This document shows positions 33,501 through 46,148 of a DNA stretch of 64,000 bases, in pieces. The stretch spans positions 201,116,845 to 201,180,844 of the forward strand of contig OW240912.1 in NCBI GenBank assembly GCA_933207985.1, in the 5' to 3' direction. The stretch's first letter is position 1, and the number at the start of each line of letters is the position of its first letter. This DNA is from Pelobates cultripes. Lineage: Eukaryota; Chordata; Amphibia; Anura; Pelobatidae. The notes below the pieces were generated by a model, which saw nothing but the letters and a program-made list of their open reading frames with translations, ran no database searches and was not told the origin of the DNA. Both the position numbers and the translations under genes were made by a program.

Positions 33501-36500
33501 TCACATGTCATATACAATTACCAGCCAATATAAATTACACATAAGATTGTTTTAAACATAACCATAAACCATGAATTAAACTCCAACACAGGCTCAACTT
33601 CAGGTTTAATTCACAATAATTTACATTTCACATTAAGACTAACAGTGGTTCTATCAACACTGCCACCTACAGGTCTGTCAAGTACATTGACAATTTTCAT
33701 GGGGTTTTACAAACACCAAAACACTGACCCCTATAGGTCAACAGACAAACAACATTTCACATACCAATCAGTATCAACTACACTGCCACCTATAGGGCAC
33801 TCAGCAGATCTCCAGTGCACTTGCATTTTGCAACTCCATGTTCACTTGCCATTCAATAAGGCATACAACAATTCACATAGCAAGCAGTATATCAATATCT
33901 GTTATAAATACACATATTATTACACAGTAGCACACGCATCTGTATATACGTAACTGGTAATATGGTTCACATACATACGGCACTTAATGGGTTAAGATTG
34001 ATACATATTTAACCAGTATGGATATGATGTTTAATATTTACATATCACGGCACTTTACTTTCACATATACTGTATGTTTTAAGATAAGCTTGGTCTATGC
34101 CATATTTCCTTATGCCATACGATTTTATCCATTCAGGTTACAGTTACTACTAAAAAACCTATAAGGATTGTCAGGTTCAATACCATACTACCAGGTACGT
34201 ACACCTGCTCACGTAGTTATCCATCTCTTACCTTCCCTGGAATAGTAATAGTGTACCGGCAATTAGGGTTCTAGGGCCCAATAGGTATTACCCCCTTTTT
34301 TCTCTGCATTATGCTTCAGTTAGTGGTCCCGCGAGGCCAACACCCCGCCTCACACTCGGAGGCATACACCCCTCGGGCCACTCGTGAGCTAGCCGCCTCG
34401 CATTGTATCATAGAGAGGGCCTCACCTGTCACTCCCCTTCCTATTTTCTGGTTACTGTCACCGAGAGGCCAACATCCTGCCACAACGTTCGGTGGCCACA
34501 CAAAATCCCCTCGCGCCAAGCATAGATAGAGCCTCTCAAGCCACTTGGCAACTAGCAGGGCCTCACCAGTCACCAAAAAACACCAAGCCTAATCGTTTTG
34601 CCTTACGGCTTAGCTAGCATGTCGGTACAAGACCCCCTGGGTACAAATATATAATTGCAATCTTTATTGTTATTTAAGTATTTCTCAAAAAGATGGTAAA
34701 GAATCACCTCTTCCTAGCACCACGGCTAGAAGTGATACACCTTCATCTCTTACCTTCCCTGGAATAGTAGTAATGTACTAGCAATTAGGGTTCTATGGCC
34801 CAATAGGTATTACCCCCTGTTTCTCTGCTTTACGCTTCGGTTAGTGGTCCCGCGAGGCCAACACCCCGCCTCACACTCGGAGGCATACACCCCTCGGGCC
34901 ACTCGTGAGCTAGCCGCCTCGCATTGTATCATAGAGGGCCTCACCTGTCACTCCCCCTCCTATTTTCTGGTTACTGTCACCGAGAGGCCAACATCCTGCC
35001 ACAACGTTCGGTGGCCACAAAAAAAAAAAAATTTTCCCTCACCAGTCACCAAAAAACACCAAGCCTAATCGTTTCGCCTTACGGCTTAGCTAGCAAGCCA
35101 GTACAAGACCCCTGGGTACAAATAATAATTGCAATCTTTATTGTTATTTAAGTATTTCTCAAAAAGATGGTGAAGAATCACCTCTTCCTGGCACCCCGGC
35201 TAGAAGTGATACACCTTCAAGCAGAGGAGATGTGGCTCCGACCTAAGGAGGCGACAAATACCCTACCCTGCCACAGCAAGGAAAGCAGAGTTATTCAAAC
35301 TCCTCCATACATCAATGGACAACACGGAGGCAGGGGAAGGCCCAGCAACACCAACTCAGGTGACACCCAGGCCATGCTAGCCTCACTCATAAACTCATGA
35401 GCCAAAAAATTTACGACAGACTGGCAATTTTGAGTCAGTCACAGCCCTCACAAGGCTGGGCCTCACGCTACTGTACAACCAGCACCAACCGAAACTCGGT
35501 TACTTGGTACAAGACGTTAACCCTGCACATATGATCCCGGCACATTGGGGAAACAAGGCATATATATGTATGATGATGTATCTATGATGGTCAGACCCAG
35601 GGATTCTAGGTAAATCGGGAACTGACCATCCCTTGGTTGTGTTGGCATTTGGAATATGTAGAGATGCTTATTTGTGCAGGTACCCATAAAGAAGGGATTT
35701 TCTCCCAAACAAACGGGTGAGCACTCTCAGGCTCCAGGTACCAGCACCTCTGAACTACCATAGACAATTGGTATTAGTAGTTGCATTGCATATAGACTGT
35801 TGCATATATGTTCAAATCATTCAGGGCACATGACAAACCATGTGTCCCAATGCAACTTGCAAATAACGTACTCACCATCTGTACACACCAATGCATTTTC
35901 AACACTACTGACTCATCACCCTTCCAGACTTGTAGTAGAGTTACTAAGGCTCTGGAGCTTCAAAGGGCTCCCATACAGGTATCATAAATAAACTCTCAAG
36001 GAATATAGCATGCCCTCACTTACAGTCAGCACAGCAGAACTGTCGGCTGTAAACACACTCATAGCCAAGATTTGCAGAGGGGTTTTTACTTGGGTTTTCC
36101 AATCTCCACCATTTACAGCATGGCACCAAACACAAATGCATTGGTATTGTCACAAGGGAATCTTCCCTTAAACAAAGACTAGCCATAGACTTATTGGCAC
36201 CACACACCTTCGCTACCCCAAGTCTCAACTCCCTCATACCCTCCGAGGAGTTTCTTTACTATACACACCATTGATCTACCTTTACAGCTATCACTCAAGC
36301 AGGAGTTGAAGCTTCGTTAAGTAAGACCAATATCATCAACACAGTAAACGGCTATCATCTACCCTACAAACTGGCACTTACATGGCATAAAATGGGCAAT
36401 CCTTTCCCCGCTAAAAGCTGCTGGGGCATGGGGTAAATCATGGTCAGGGTCATCAATCCGTTGTTACTCAGACAACTGAGCACATGTCATATCATCAACA

Positions 36501-37890
36501 AATGCCACTCATCATCCATACGATCATGGTATTGCTGGGGAACTCACTTGGTTGGCCACTTACTACATTTCTTTTACTTTCATGTACCAGGCGTTGGTAT
36601 ACATCCTTGCCGACAATTGTCTCATTTATATTCCAGGCACGTTTATCATACGCTTCCTACAGCCTTATATACAGTCACGGCCACTCTTTCGTTCCAGGGA
36701 CAAAATCATGGATTAGACATACTCATGCAGCATAGCATGCACTATCCCACCTAGCACTTTCATCCCATACTTGTAGAACGCACCTATTCACCTGGCTTTA
36801 AAGAATCTCATTGGAACACAACATAGCTCAACCTGTGTCATAACATTTCTCCTAGGTTTTGCTTCATTTTTTGCCACCTTAAACTAAAAACATCTCACAC
36901 ACCATTAATTATATATTTTACAGGCATTCAACAACACAGGATAACCTATGGCCAAAACTACCATAACTTCATGCTATCATACCAGACAAGAATATATTCA
37001 GAGGTTTTCAGGAATCCATCCCCCCACGTTCCTCACAGATATTACCAATAGCCATCCAACTTTTCCATCCTTATTGGACCTATTAGAGCTACAACCTTTC
37101 AATTATACTACCAAGTTGGCCATTACCAGCCATGCACACTGCCTTTTATGCCTTTTCTCAGGCCAGAGAATCCACTACCATAACCACCACTCAGACAGAT
37201 CATTGTCTTCAACGATCCCACGTGTGTAAACACATATATCATTACCTATTGGCTCTACCACATTCTGAAACGAGTCAACACGCACCAACAGTAGAGATAA
37301 CATACTATCCTACCCACAACAAATGGTGTCCAGTTGCGGTCCTAGATTCCTACCTTCAAAAATCCTTCAAGGAATTAAATACCGTAATGCATTTAAGGAA
37401 ATGTCTGGTTAATTTGTATATATTGTTGACTGTATTAAATCTTTGATTATTCTTTTTGCCCTCTTTATTTACAGGCCTACCGTATCGTCGGTCTTGGCAC
37501 ACCACAACCGACTTGCTCCCTTTATACTATCCTACGCTTATGCTGGAACCTTACTCCATATACGGCTATTTGCCCCGAACACAAGTTTTAAGGCCATTTG
37601 GCCTTTATTTGTGGGAGGGGCTTAAATTAATTCACTCCCCTATATAAGGGACACCCCTTACCTGACTCATATCGCTTGAGGTCAGCATCAGAATGACCCT
37701 CCCACCCACTCCTCATTTCAACACTCTCTTTTCTTTCCATTTACTTTACTTACTTACTCCTTGGTGGGCCCTCTTTATTTACAGGCCTACCGTATCGTCG
37801 GTCTCAGCACACCACAACCGACTTGCTCCCTTTATACTATCCTACGCTTATGCTGGAACCTTACTCCATATACGGCTATTTGCCCCGAAC

Positions 37891-37954
<64 letters not shown>

Positions 37955-38095
37955 GTATGTGTTTTCTCTTTTCTATACTTCTGCTTTTATATTTAGGTCT
38001 GTCATTTTAATGTTATTTAAAAGGCTGTTAATCTTACTGAAACAATGTATTTATGGTAATTCTGTTCCTTTAAAATATATATATATATATATATG

Positions 38096-38176
<81 letters not shown>

Positions 38177-38974
38177 GTATGTATGCAGACAGGAGTGCAC
38201 TCACAGGTCTTAAACAAGAACGACAATCAAATTATTAGGGTGAAAAAATCTTCATTATATCCGTGAACAAATCGACGTTTCGACCCCTAAGGGTCTTTGT
38301 CTGCAAACATATATTTATAACGCGGGTTGCACCTAGGCAATTTTGCTGGTTTTTTATTCATTTTTTTAGTAAGGAGAGTGCCAAGCAGTTGTGGATTTTT
38401 TGATATATATTATTTATTTATTTTATGGTATCGCTTTTAATACCAATGTATAGAGTATAACAAAATACGTAATATGATTGTTTAAAACATGTACTCTAAC
38501 GGTTATAATTCCAAAAAGAGACTATGGACTACAAAGATGAAAGTAAAACTACAGATCCCAAAGACTAGTAAGAGTTTAGAAATAAGCTTGAACCGCATGC
38601 ACGTTGAAAGAAGGAAGCGCTGGGATTCAGGGTGAATCCTTCCGTCGCAATCTGAAAGCGAGGCTTGGACCGCGACGGAGCTCCGGGTGAGATTGTCATG
38701 GAAAGGACATTGATACAGAATAAGGTATGGACCATGGGCAGGCCATAATAAATTGGAGTAACTACCAGGTGCTCTCCAGGCAATTGATGATCTCCCTATT
38801 AAGGGGGTATATAAGCATGGCTGGCAAACAGAAGAACATTTTGATTTTGTACCCAGCTGAGGAAGCCACTCACTGTGGTGAAACACGTTCTGGAAATCCA
38901 AAGGATTATTCTAATATTAATTATAAACATTGCCTTTTAATTGTTCATGTGTTTTATTTTTTAATGAATAAATT

Positions 38975-39069
<95 letters not shown>

Positions 39070-42000
39070 CAACTTAACATTTGGTGTCCGGTATCCTGGT
39101 GTACTTCAAGCAAGGGAGTGTAGTCACAAACTACACAACGTATTATAACAGAGCCATACATAGGCTCCAGACTTGACTAATGAAGCAAGACTTCTAAAAC
39201 CAGGGGTGGGTTGCCTTAACGGACCCAAGTGACATTTCCGCCTGAGCTAGGTTTTATAGGTCTCTGCTTGTGAGTGTTCCTATTTCTTTATATACTCACG
39301 TATTTTAAACATACTGCACTATGATTTATTATTTATGTTTTTAGGAAACTTCGATGTACCACATGATATCTGTTAAATTGGAAAAAGTATAACTATACCG
39401 TATTATTTAATTGAAAAGCGCTACACTTTACACTTCTAGTTACAGTTACTAAGACTGCCTCTGGAGTGCATCCTGAGTCAGTGCTGCACAATGCGCAGCA
39501 CCTACGTAGGGCATGGAGACGCTAAACGATCCCCATAGAGATGCATTGATTCAACGCCTCTCTATGAGGAGATCCTTATTGGAGCAGCGTGGCATTTTGC
39601 CACACATAGGAAATAGCCTCCCAATGTTTTCCTATGGTAAAGCACTGGATTGGCTGAGATCATTAAGATTGAAGATCGCAGTCATGGAGGCAGGGTCTTC
39701 TGGGGCGAGACCAGCACAACGTGGGGGGAAAAAGGTTAGTAAAAACCCCTCTGTCATGTGATTGGAGGGGGACCAATCGCCTAAACTCACTTACTGACAG
39801 GCGCACACACACTGACATATTCACTGTCACTGCAAAAATTTTAAAAGATTTTGTCACACACTTTAATGTGACCACCCAGCCTCCCTACCTTAGGGAGACC
39901 TGGGGTGGTTTGGCTTACCATGTGGTCCAGTGGGGCTTCAGTCATCTCTCTGCGCTGCTCTATAGAGCATTGTTTAGTGATGCCGGGGCTGGCATGATGT
40001 CATATTCCATCTCCCGGTATCACTGGAGGACGGGCAAGGGACGTTACAGCTCCCTCACACACCTGCCTGTCTGCCTCAAACCTCCAGGAACCTCTCGCCC
40101 GTGTGCACGCCAATGCTCCCACTCAGAAGGCTGACCACCCACACGCATGCCCATGCTCTTTATGAGCCTGCTGGCCACCGGCCTCCATTAATAGGTAGCC
40201 AATCCCAGGCGCCAGGACACAAATTCAAGTCACCACAGCAACCTGGCACGTGGGATTTGTCGAGCCCTGACTTACAGGCTGCAGTGGGTAACCTTTCATA
40301 TAAAAAATTAAGGTATTGTAGTCACCTACTCCCAAGTTTTTCTTTGTATCTATAAAAGTTGTTAAATGTCTGTTTTGTTATTATTTTTAAATTATTGGAA
40401 AACCTCTCTCATTCTATTTATAAAGAGGCAATGGGCACTAGAAGGTTAATATGTCCAGGGGTATATATGTGTATACCAGGTCCAGCCAGTTTTTAATATA
40501 ATGAGAATGGTTTGCGTGACATCGATGTAACCTGGCAGCCAAGGAGAGTGGACTGGAATGCACATGACAACTTCTCTGTATTAGTCAGTCAAGGTGCTAC
40601 ATGACGATTAGTAGGCATGTGTACTGTGTGGTCATTGCATTTAATATGACTGAGAGCATAAAAAGCAAAGAATCTGCATCAAATTTTGTGTAAAAGGGAC
40701 ACTATAGTCACCAAAACAACTACAGCTCATTGTACGGTAGTTGTTCTGGTGAGTTTAGACAGTGTGCAGAACTGCCATTCCATGCTCTGAGACCCTGAAC
40801 TTTCCTCATAGAGATGTATTGATCCAATGCATTTCTATGAGGAGATGCTGATTGGCCAGGCTGGCATTTTCCTACGTGAAAGCATTGGATTGGCTGAGAG
40901 TCAGAGAGGCGAATCATGATTGACTTACATGATGCCTGTATACAGGAGGACACAGCTCAGCGGGGCCTGCGTCTGCAGACCAGTGGAGAGCTGGAAATAA
41001 GGTACGTTTTAACCTTTACTAAGGGGGCAAGACACCTAAATGGTGGTTTTAACACTAGAGGGTCAAGAATACATGCGTGCATTCCTGACCCTATAGTGTT
41101 TCTTTAAGCTTGAACATTCCTAAGCAGAAACTATTAGGATGATTCAGAAGGCTTTCGGGGGCAATGCAATGAGTGCAGCCCAAATAAATGTGTGGCACAA
41201 ACGCTTCAAAGATGGTCTAGAATCTGTTGAAATATTTGGTGCCCTGCAAATTCTGGCTTTTCCCAAAACTAAAACTACTTTTGAAAGGGAAGAGATTTCA
41301 GACAGGCTATGAGATTCAGGTATATACGAGGCAGCTGATGGCAATTCCAACAAAGGATTTTGCAGTGTTTTGAACAGTGGAAGAGACACTGGGAGAACTG
41401 TGTAAACTCCCAAGGTGCCTAATTTGAAGGGGACTTAGGCGTCCTTGTCCTATGTACAATGTTTCTTGTAAATTCTTCAATAAATGTCTCTATTTTTCAT
41501 ATTACATGGCTGGGTACTTTCCGGAGAGACCTTGTATATGTGTGTATCTTTCTGGGCTTGACAAATTTGCTTGGAATCTAGGAGCCAGCTTGGCCGTGTT
41601 TTTTTTTGTTTTTGTGTTTTTTTTTTTTTTAAACCTAGCTTAATGTTCAGTGACAAAATTACACTTCGTAAAGGGACACTGTAGTCTCAAGAACCACTAC
41701 ATCTTAATGTAGTGTCTGGTCTACAGCGTGTCCCTGCAGGCTTTTCAATGTAAACACTGCCTTTTCTGAGAAACCAACTTTGCTGCCTAGTAACAACTCT
41801 AGTAATATTCACTCAGACGGTCACTAGAGGTGGTTCGTAGTCCAGTGCTGCACCGGACGGTCATCTAAATAGACACTCTCACTGACACACACACTATCTC
41901 AAACACTCAGAAATTATAAAAAAAAAAATGTTTTTTGTTTTTTAAAGGCACACTGTAATCACCAGAAAAAATGTTGCTTATTGTTTTTATCCTGGTGAGT

Positions 42001-44340
42001 AGAATCATTTCCTTCAGGCTTTTTCAGGCCTTTTGCACTACAAACCTGTTTTTACATTACAGTCTAGGAATACCTCCACTGGCCACTCTCTAGATAGCTA
42101 CTAGAGGTGCTTCCTGAGTCAGTGCTGCACACTGTGCAGTATTGCCATTCAGTGTTGAAAAACAGCCTGCTTCCGGTTCTGTAAATCGGTTCGGATGCAA
42201 AAATCACGGGTTATCCAAACAAATGTTGCAGAATCAGTCGGACCGACTGAATCCTGGCTGCATTTGGCTTTAGTAAATCTGCGAATTGCCAGTGCGGTTG
42301 GAATTCAGTTATTTTCACTGGATTGTTTCCTAAATAAATAACACAACTATTTAAAATCACCTTTCGTTGGCTTGGAAAATTCTTCTGTATTTTTGCTGTC
42401 ATTACATCAAATGAAGTTTGTCATTGACATTCCACATTCTATTCTTGGACTGTGGGAGAAGGTAGCCCCATACAGGCCTTCACTTCAGCTTGCCTCCCTT
42501 CATGATCTGTCCTGAAGCAAGGCAGTTTTAAGAGACACACATGACTTGATTTTAGGATCGTCTTCATCCATGTGTATTTTAGTTTAATTTTATTTGCTAA
42601 ATTCTCCCTGTATCTGCTATTATAATACAATTTATACTGAATAGCAAATTGGCTGAGACACCTATAACTAAATTGTTTTCATGCTATCGTATATAAAATA
42701 TTGTTTGACCTTAATTGGTTACCACATTACAAAATTGCACTTTTTCTCTCACATTGTCACCAAAAAAAATCTTTTGCAGCAAATCTGTATTGTATAACTT
42801 TTTCTTCTTCTTCATCTACAGGGAGGACGGGGGCTGGTGGAGGAGCTGGTTACAGCAAGGCTACAACAATGTACGGGACAAGGTATGAAACTGGTTTTTA
42901 AGGTTTGGTGCAGTAAAAAAAAAAAAAAAGATGAAGACAAGAATGAAAACACAAGGGATTATATAGTTATAACTGAATGCGTTTTGATTGTGATTGTACT
43001 GCTTTTCAGTAGTATTGCAATTTTTTTTTTTAAATTCTTTAAGAGATCAGGATAATACATTTTACAGAGTTGTATATGAAGGTTGCATCTATGGTTAAAA
43101 GCGAGTTACATTCAATTACCTGTTTCCTGTCTCTGGGTTTTAACACCTTAAGGACACATGACATGTGTGACATGTCATGATTCCCTTTTAACCCAGAAGT
43201 TTGGTCCTTAAGGGGTTAAATGTAAAGGGACATTATAGTCACCAGAACAACTACAGCTTATTGAATTTGTTCTGATGAGTAGAATCATTCCCTTCAGGCT
43301 TTTTGCTGTAAACACTGTCTTTTCAGAGAAAATGCAGTGTTTACATTACAGCCTAGTGATAACATCACTGGCCACTCCTCAGATGGCTGTTAGAGATCCT
43401 TCCTGGGTCATGGCATCCTAAAATGCATCCAAACATTCAGTGTCTCCTCCCTCTGCATGCAGACACTGAACTTTCCTCATAGAGATTCATTGATTCAATT
43501 CATCTCTATGAGGAGATGCTGATTGGCCAGGGCTGTGTTTGAATCATGCTGGCTCTGCCCCTGATCTGCCTCCTTGTCTCAGCCAATCCTATGGAGAAGC
43601 ACTGTGATTGGATCAGACTGCTTGTTTTTTTCTGCTATTGATTTTGCTATATTTATAGAGACATGAGGGGGCCAGGGGGGGTAGATGGTGGTTTTAACAC
43701 TATAGGGTTAGGAATACATGTTTGTGTTCCTGACCCTATAGTGATCCTTTAATAAAAATTCCCTCTCTCATTTCCCTCATTTCTTCTCTGTCCCTAGTGA
43801 CAGAAGAAAACGCAAGAATAATAGAGGTGGAAAGAGGGGGAGGAGAAGAAGTGGAGAATTCCCATTTATGTTAATCATCCACATACCTGCAGCCCCATCC
43901 ATTCCACAGTTCCAGCATTCACACCTCACTCCAGACATATTTACGTGTGTTGAGTGTTTCTTTAAAGTGCACTTATCAAGGTCCTTTTTTGTTCCAGTAT
44001 TGCCAGACACAGTATAGACACTTGATTTAAATAATGCATCTATATCTTCCATGGTATCACTGTTTATGGCATGGCAATATTGCTGTTGCCTTGATCTAAC
44101 TGGTGTGCCTCAAGCCACCTCAAAGTGATGTAGTAGGCTGAATGCAGACCTTGTGTGGTTTTTAAGAAGTGTCAATATTAAAATTGTGATTCTCCACTGA
44201 CATTTTAAAACACAATAAGTAAATTAAGAAAGCATCTCTAGTAAGACTGTAAGAAAATTGTATATGTATAAACTGCTGAAAGATGATTTTAAAAATGTCC
44301 AGAACTTTTTGGGAACTGTTGCCCTAAAAAATAAATATAA

Positions 44341-44377
<37 letters not shown>

Positions 44378-46115
44378 AATATAAAATGTATTTATTTAAT
44401 ATATATATAAAATGTATTTATTTATTTTTCTCATATTTCTTTTTGCGTTTATTTAAAAAAAAAAAAAAAAAAAAACCTTTTTAAAATGTATTAGTTATTT
44501 TATTGTTTTTATTTTCCCTCCCCTTTTTACCTTTTAGTCTGCAGAGGCGCTTGAATTCATAAAGAGGGATCTCACAGAGTTCAGCCGTGTTGTACAGCAT
44601 GATACGGCCTGCACTATTGCAGCCACAGCTAGTGTTGTCAAAGAAAAACTGGCTGTAAGTATTGAAAATGTATTGGATACAGGAACCTGGATCAAGGATG
44701 GAGCTTGTCCAGTTGCAAGTTTTGCTACAAATGCCCTCGTAGAGAAAGAAACATAAGTTGGTTATGTAGTTGGATGCAATCTCTTTACTTCACAGCAGAT
44801 CCCAGCAATTTAATAACTAAAAAAAAATGATCCTTTTTTTTTTTTTTCAACAGTGGGCAACAGTGATTAAAGTCTGAAAAATGTTCCTGCATTTTAAATT
44901 TGCTGCGAACTAGTATTCATTTTTCTTTTGTCCCTCTACCTCTAAAACTGTAACATATTGTTGAATATTTGAGTGTTTCTCAGGTTTTTCTGTTTATTGA
45001 CAGGTGGAGGGATCTTCTGGGACCTCAGAAAAGGTGAAGAAAGGTCTGTCTGACTTTCTCGGTGTTATATCTGACACTTTTGCTCCTTCACCTGACAAAA
45101 CCATTGACTGTGATGTCATCACATTAATGGCAACTCCTTCTGGCACTACAGAACCGTATGACAGTACTAAGGTACTAATATTTTCATTTATATTATATAC
45201 TTGTTTATGTTTGCCTGGGAATTCATTATTTATCAATGTTTTTGATTCTGCAGGCACGCTTGTACAGTTTACAGTCTGATCCAGCTACATACTGCAATGA
45301 ACCTGATGGTAATCCAGAATAACAAGATACACAATTTAGATTGACTTGTGATGGATAGGCTGTTCAAAATGTGTCTTTGCTAATGTTTAAAAGATTGAAA
45401 CAATTTGATATAAATTGCAATATTTCCTTAATAGAATACTCCAACCACCATAACCATTACAGCGTGCTGTAGGCAATTAATTTTAGAATGGCTTGACTTT
45501 TTAACTGGGGTCTGCTGCTACCAATCCATATCATCACTACACCCACCAGAGAGCTTGAAGCTTTGTCTGAACTAAGCTGAAACTCTTAGAAAATGAGCTT
45601 GCCAACTATAGCCATCAAAACAACTTTAGATTAATGAAGCGGTTGATAATGCTACTGCAGTCTCACTACTCAATTCTCTGCCAGTTAGTAGTTAAAACAC
45701 TTGTTTCTGTCTATGCAACCCTGGTCACACCATGGCTGTGACGTACATAAAAAAGGTTTCATTTTCAATCCAATGTTAATTTGCTTTAGCAGTTTGTATC
45801 TCCTGCTCTGTAAATACAACTTTAATCACACACAGGAATCTCCTGCACGGTCTGGAAGGCTATTAACAGCACTGGAAGAGGGGGGTGGTTACAGTGCTGC
45901 TTTAAATGGAAGTAATAATAACACTTTGGGACACTGTATACACTATAGATATTTCATTTAATTGAATTGGTTATAGTGTCAGGGGGGTGGCTGTAGAGTT
46001 CATAATGCTTGGAGTGTTCCTCTACGCATTGAGGGTTACTGCATGTGCCATTTGGGAGCGGGTAACTCCAGCAGTTAAGGGTTTCTACTCTAGATGCAAA
46101 TAATTAAGGAGACCC

Positions 46116-46148
<33 letters not shown>

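Larger units (their letters stand above)
32526..37894 (+). mobile_element. Ngaro/DIRS-like tyrosine-recombinase retrotransposon, degenerate
   Basis: The edges show split direct repeats. A1 (32526-32637) equals A2 (37585-37696), 112 bp each with about one difference. B1 (37458-37584) equals B2 (37768-37894), 127 bp each with about two. The order A1 - body - B1 - A2 - B2 is diagnostic of Ngaro-type elements. A1 and A2 contain a TATA box in CCCTATATAAGGGAC, so A probably holds the promoter. The body includes a tyrosine-recombinase relic (36484-37430) and a 0.5-kb tandem duplication (34222-35220). I found no readable gag or RT, so the copy is non-autonomous or decayed. It fills much of bsdc1 intron 1 in sense orientation. 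Confidence 0.75.

Noticed and set aside
33363..43219. CRISPR-like or rho-type terminator interpretation of the TTAACCCCTTAAGG hairpins
   Set aside because: The genome is a vertebrate one, and the 80-bp units are TTAA-bounded MITEs in opposite orientations, not a spaced array.
43777..44052. 91-aa minus-strand frame in bsdc1 intron 2
   Set aside because: No domain or signal, and it overlaps repeat sequence in an intron.
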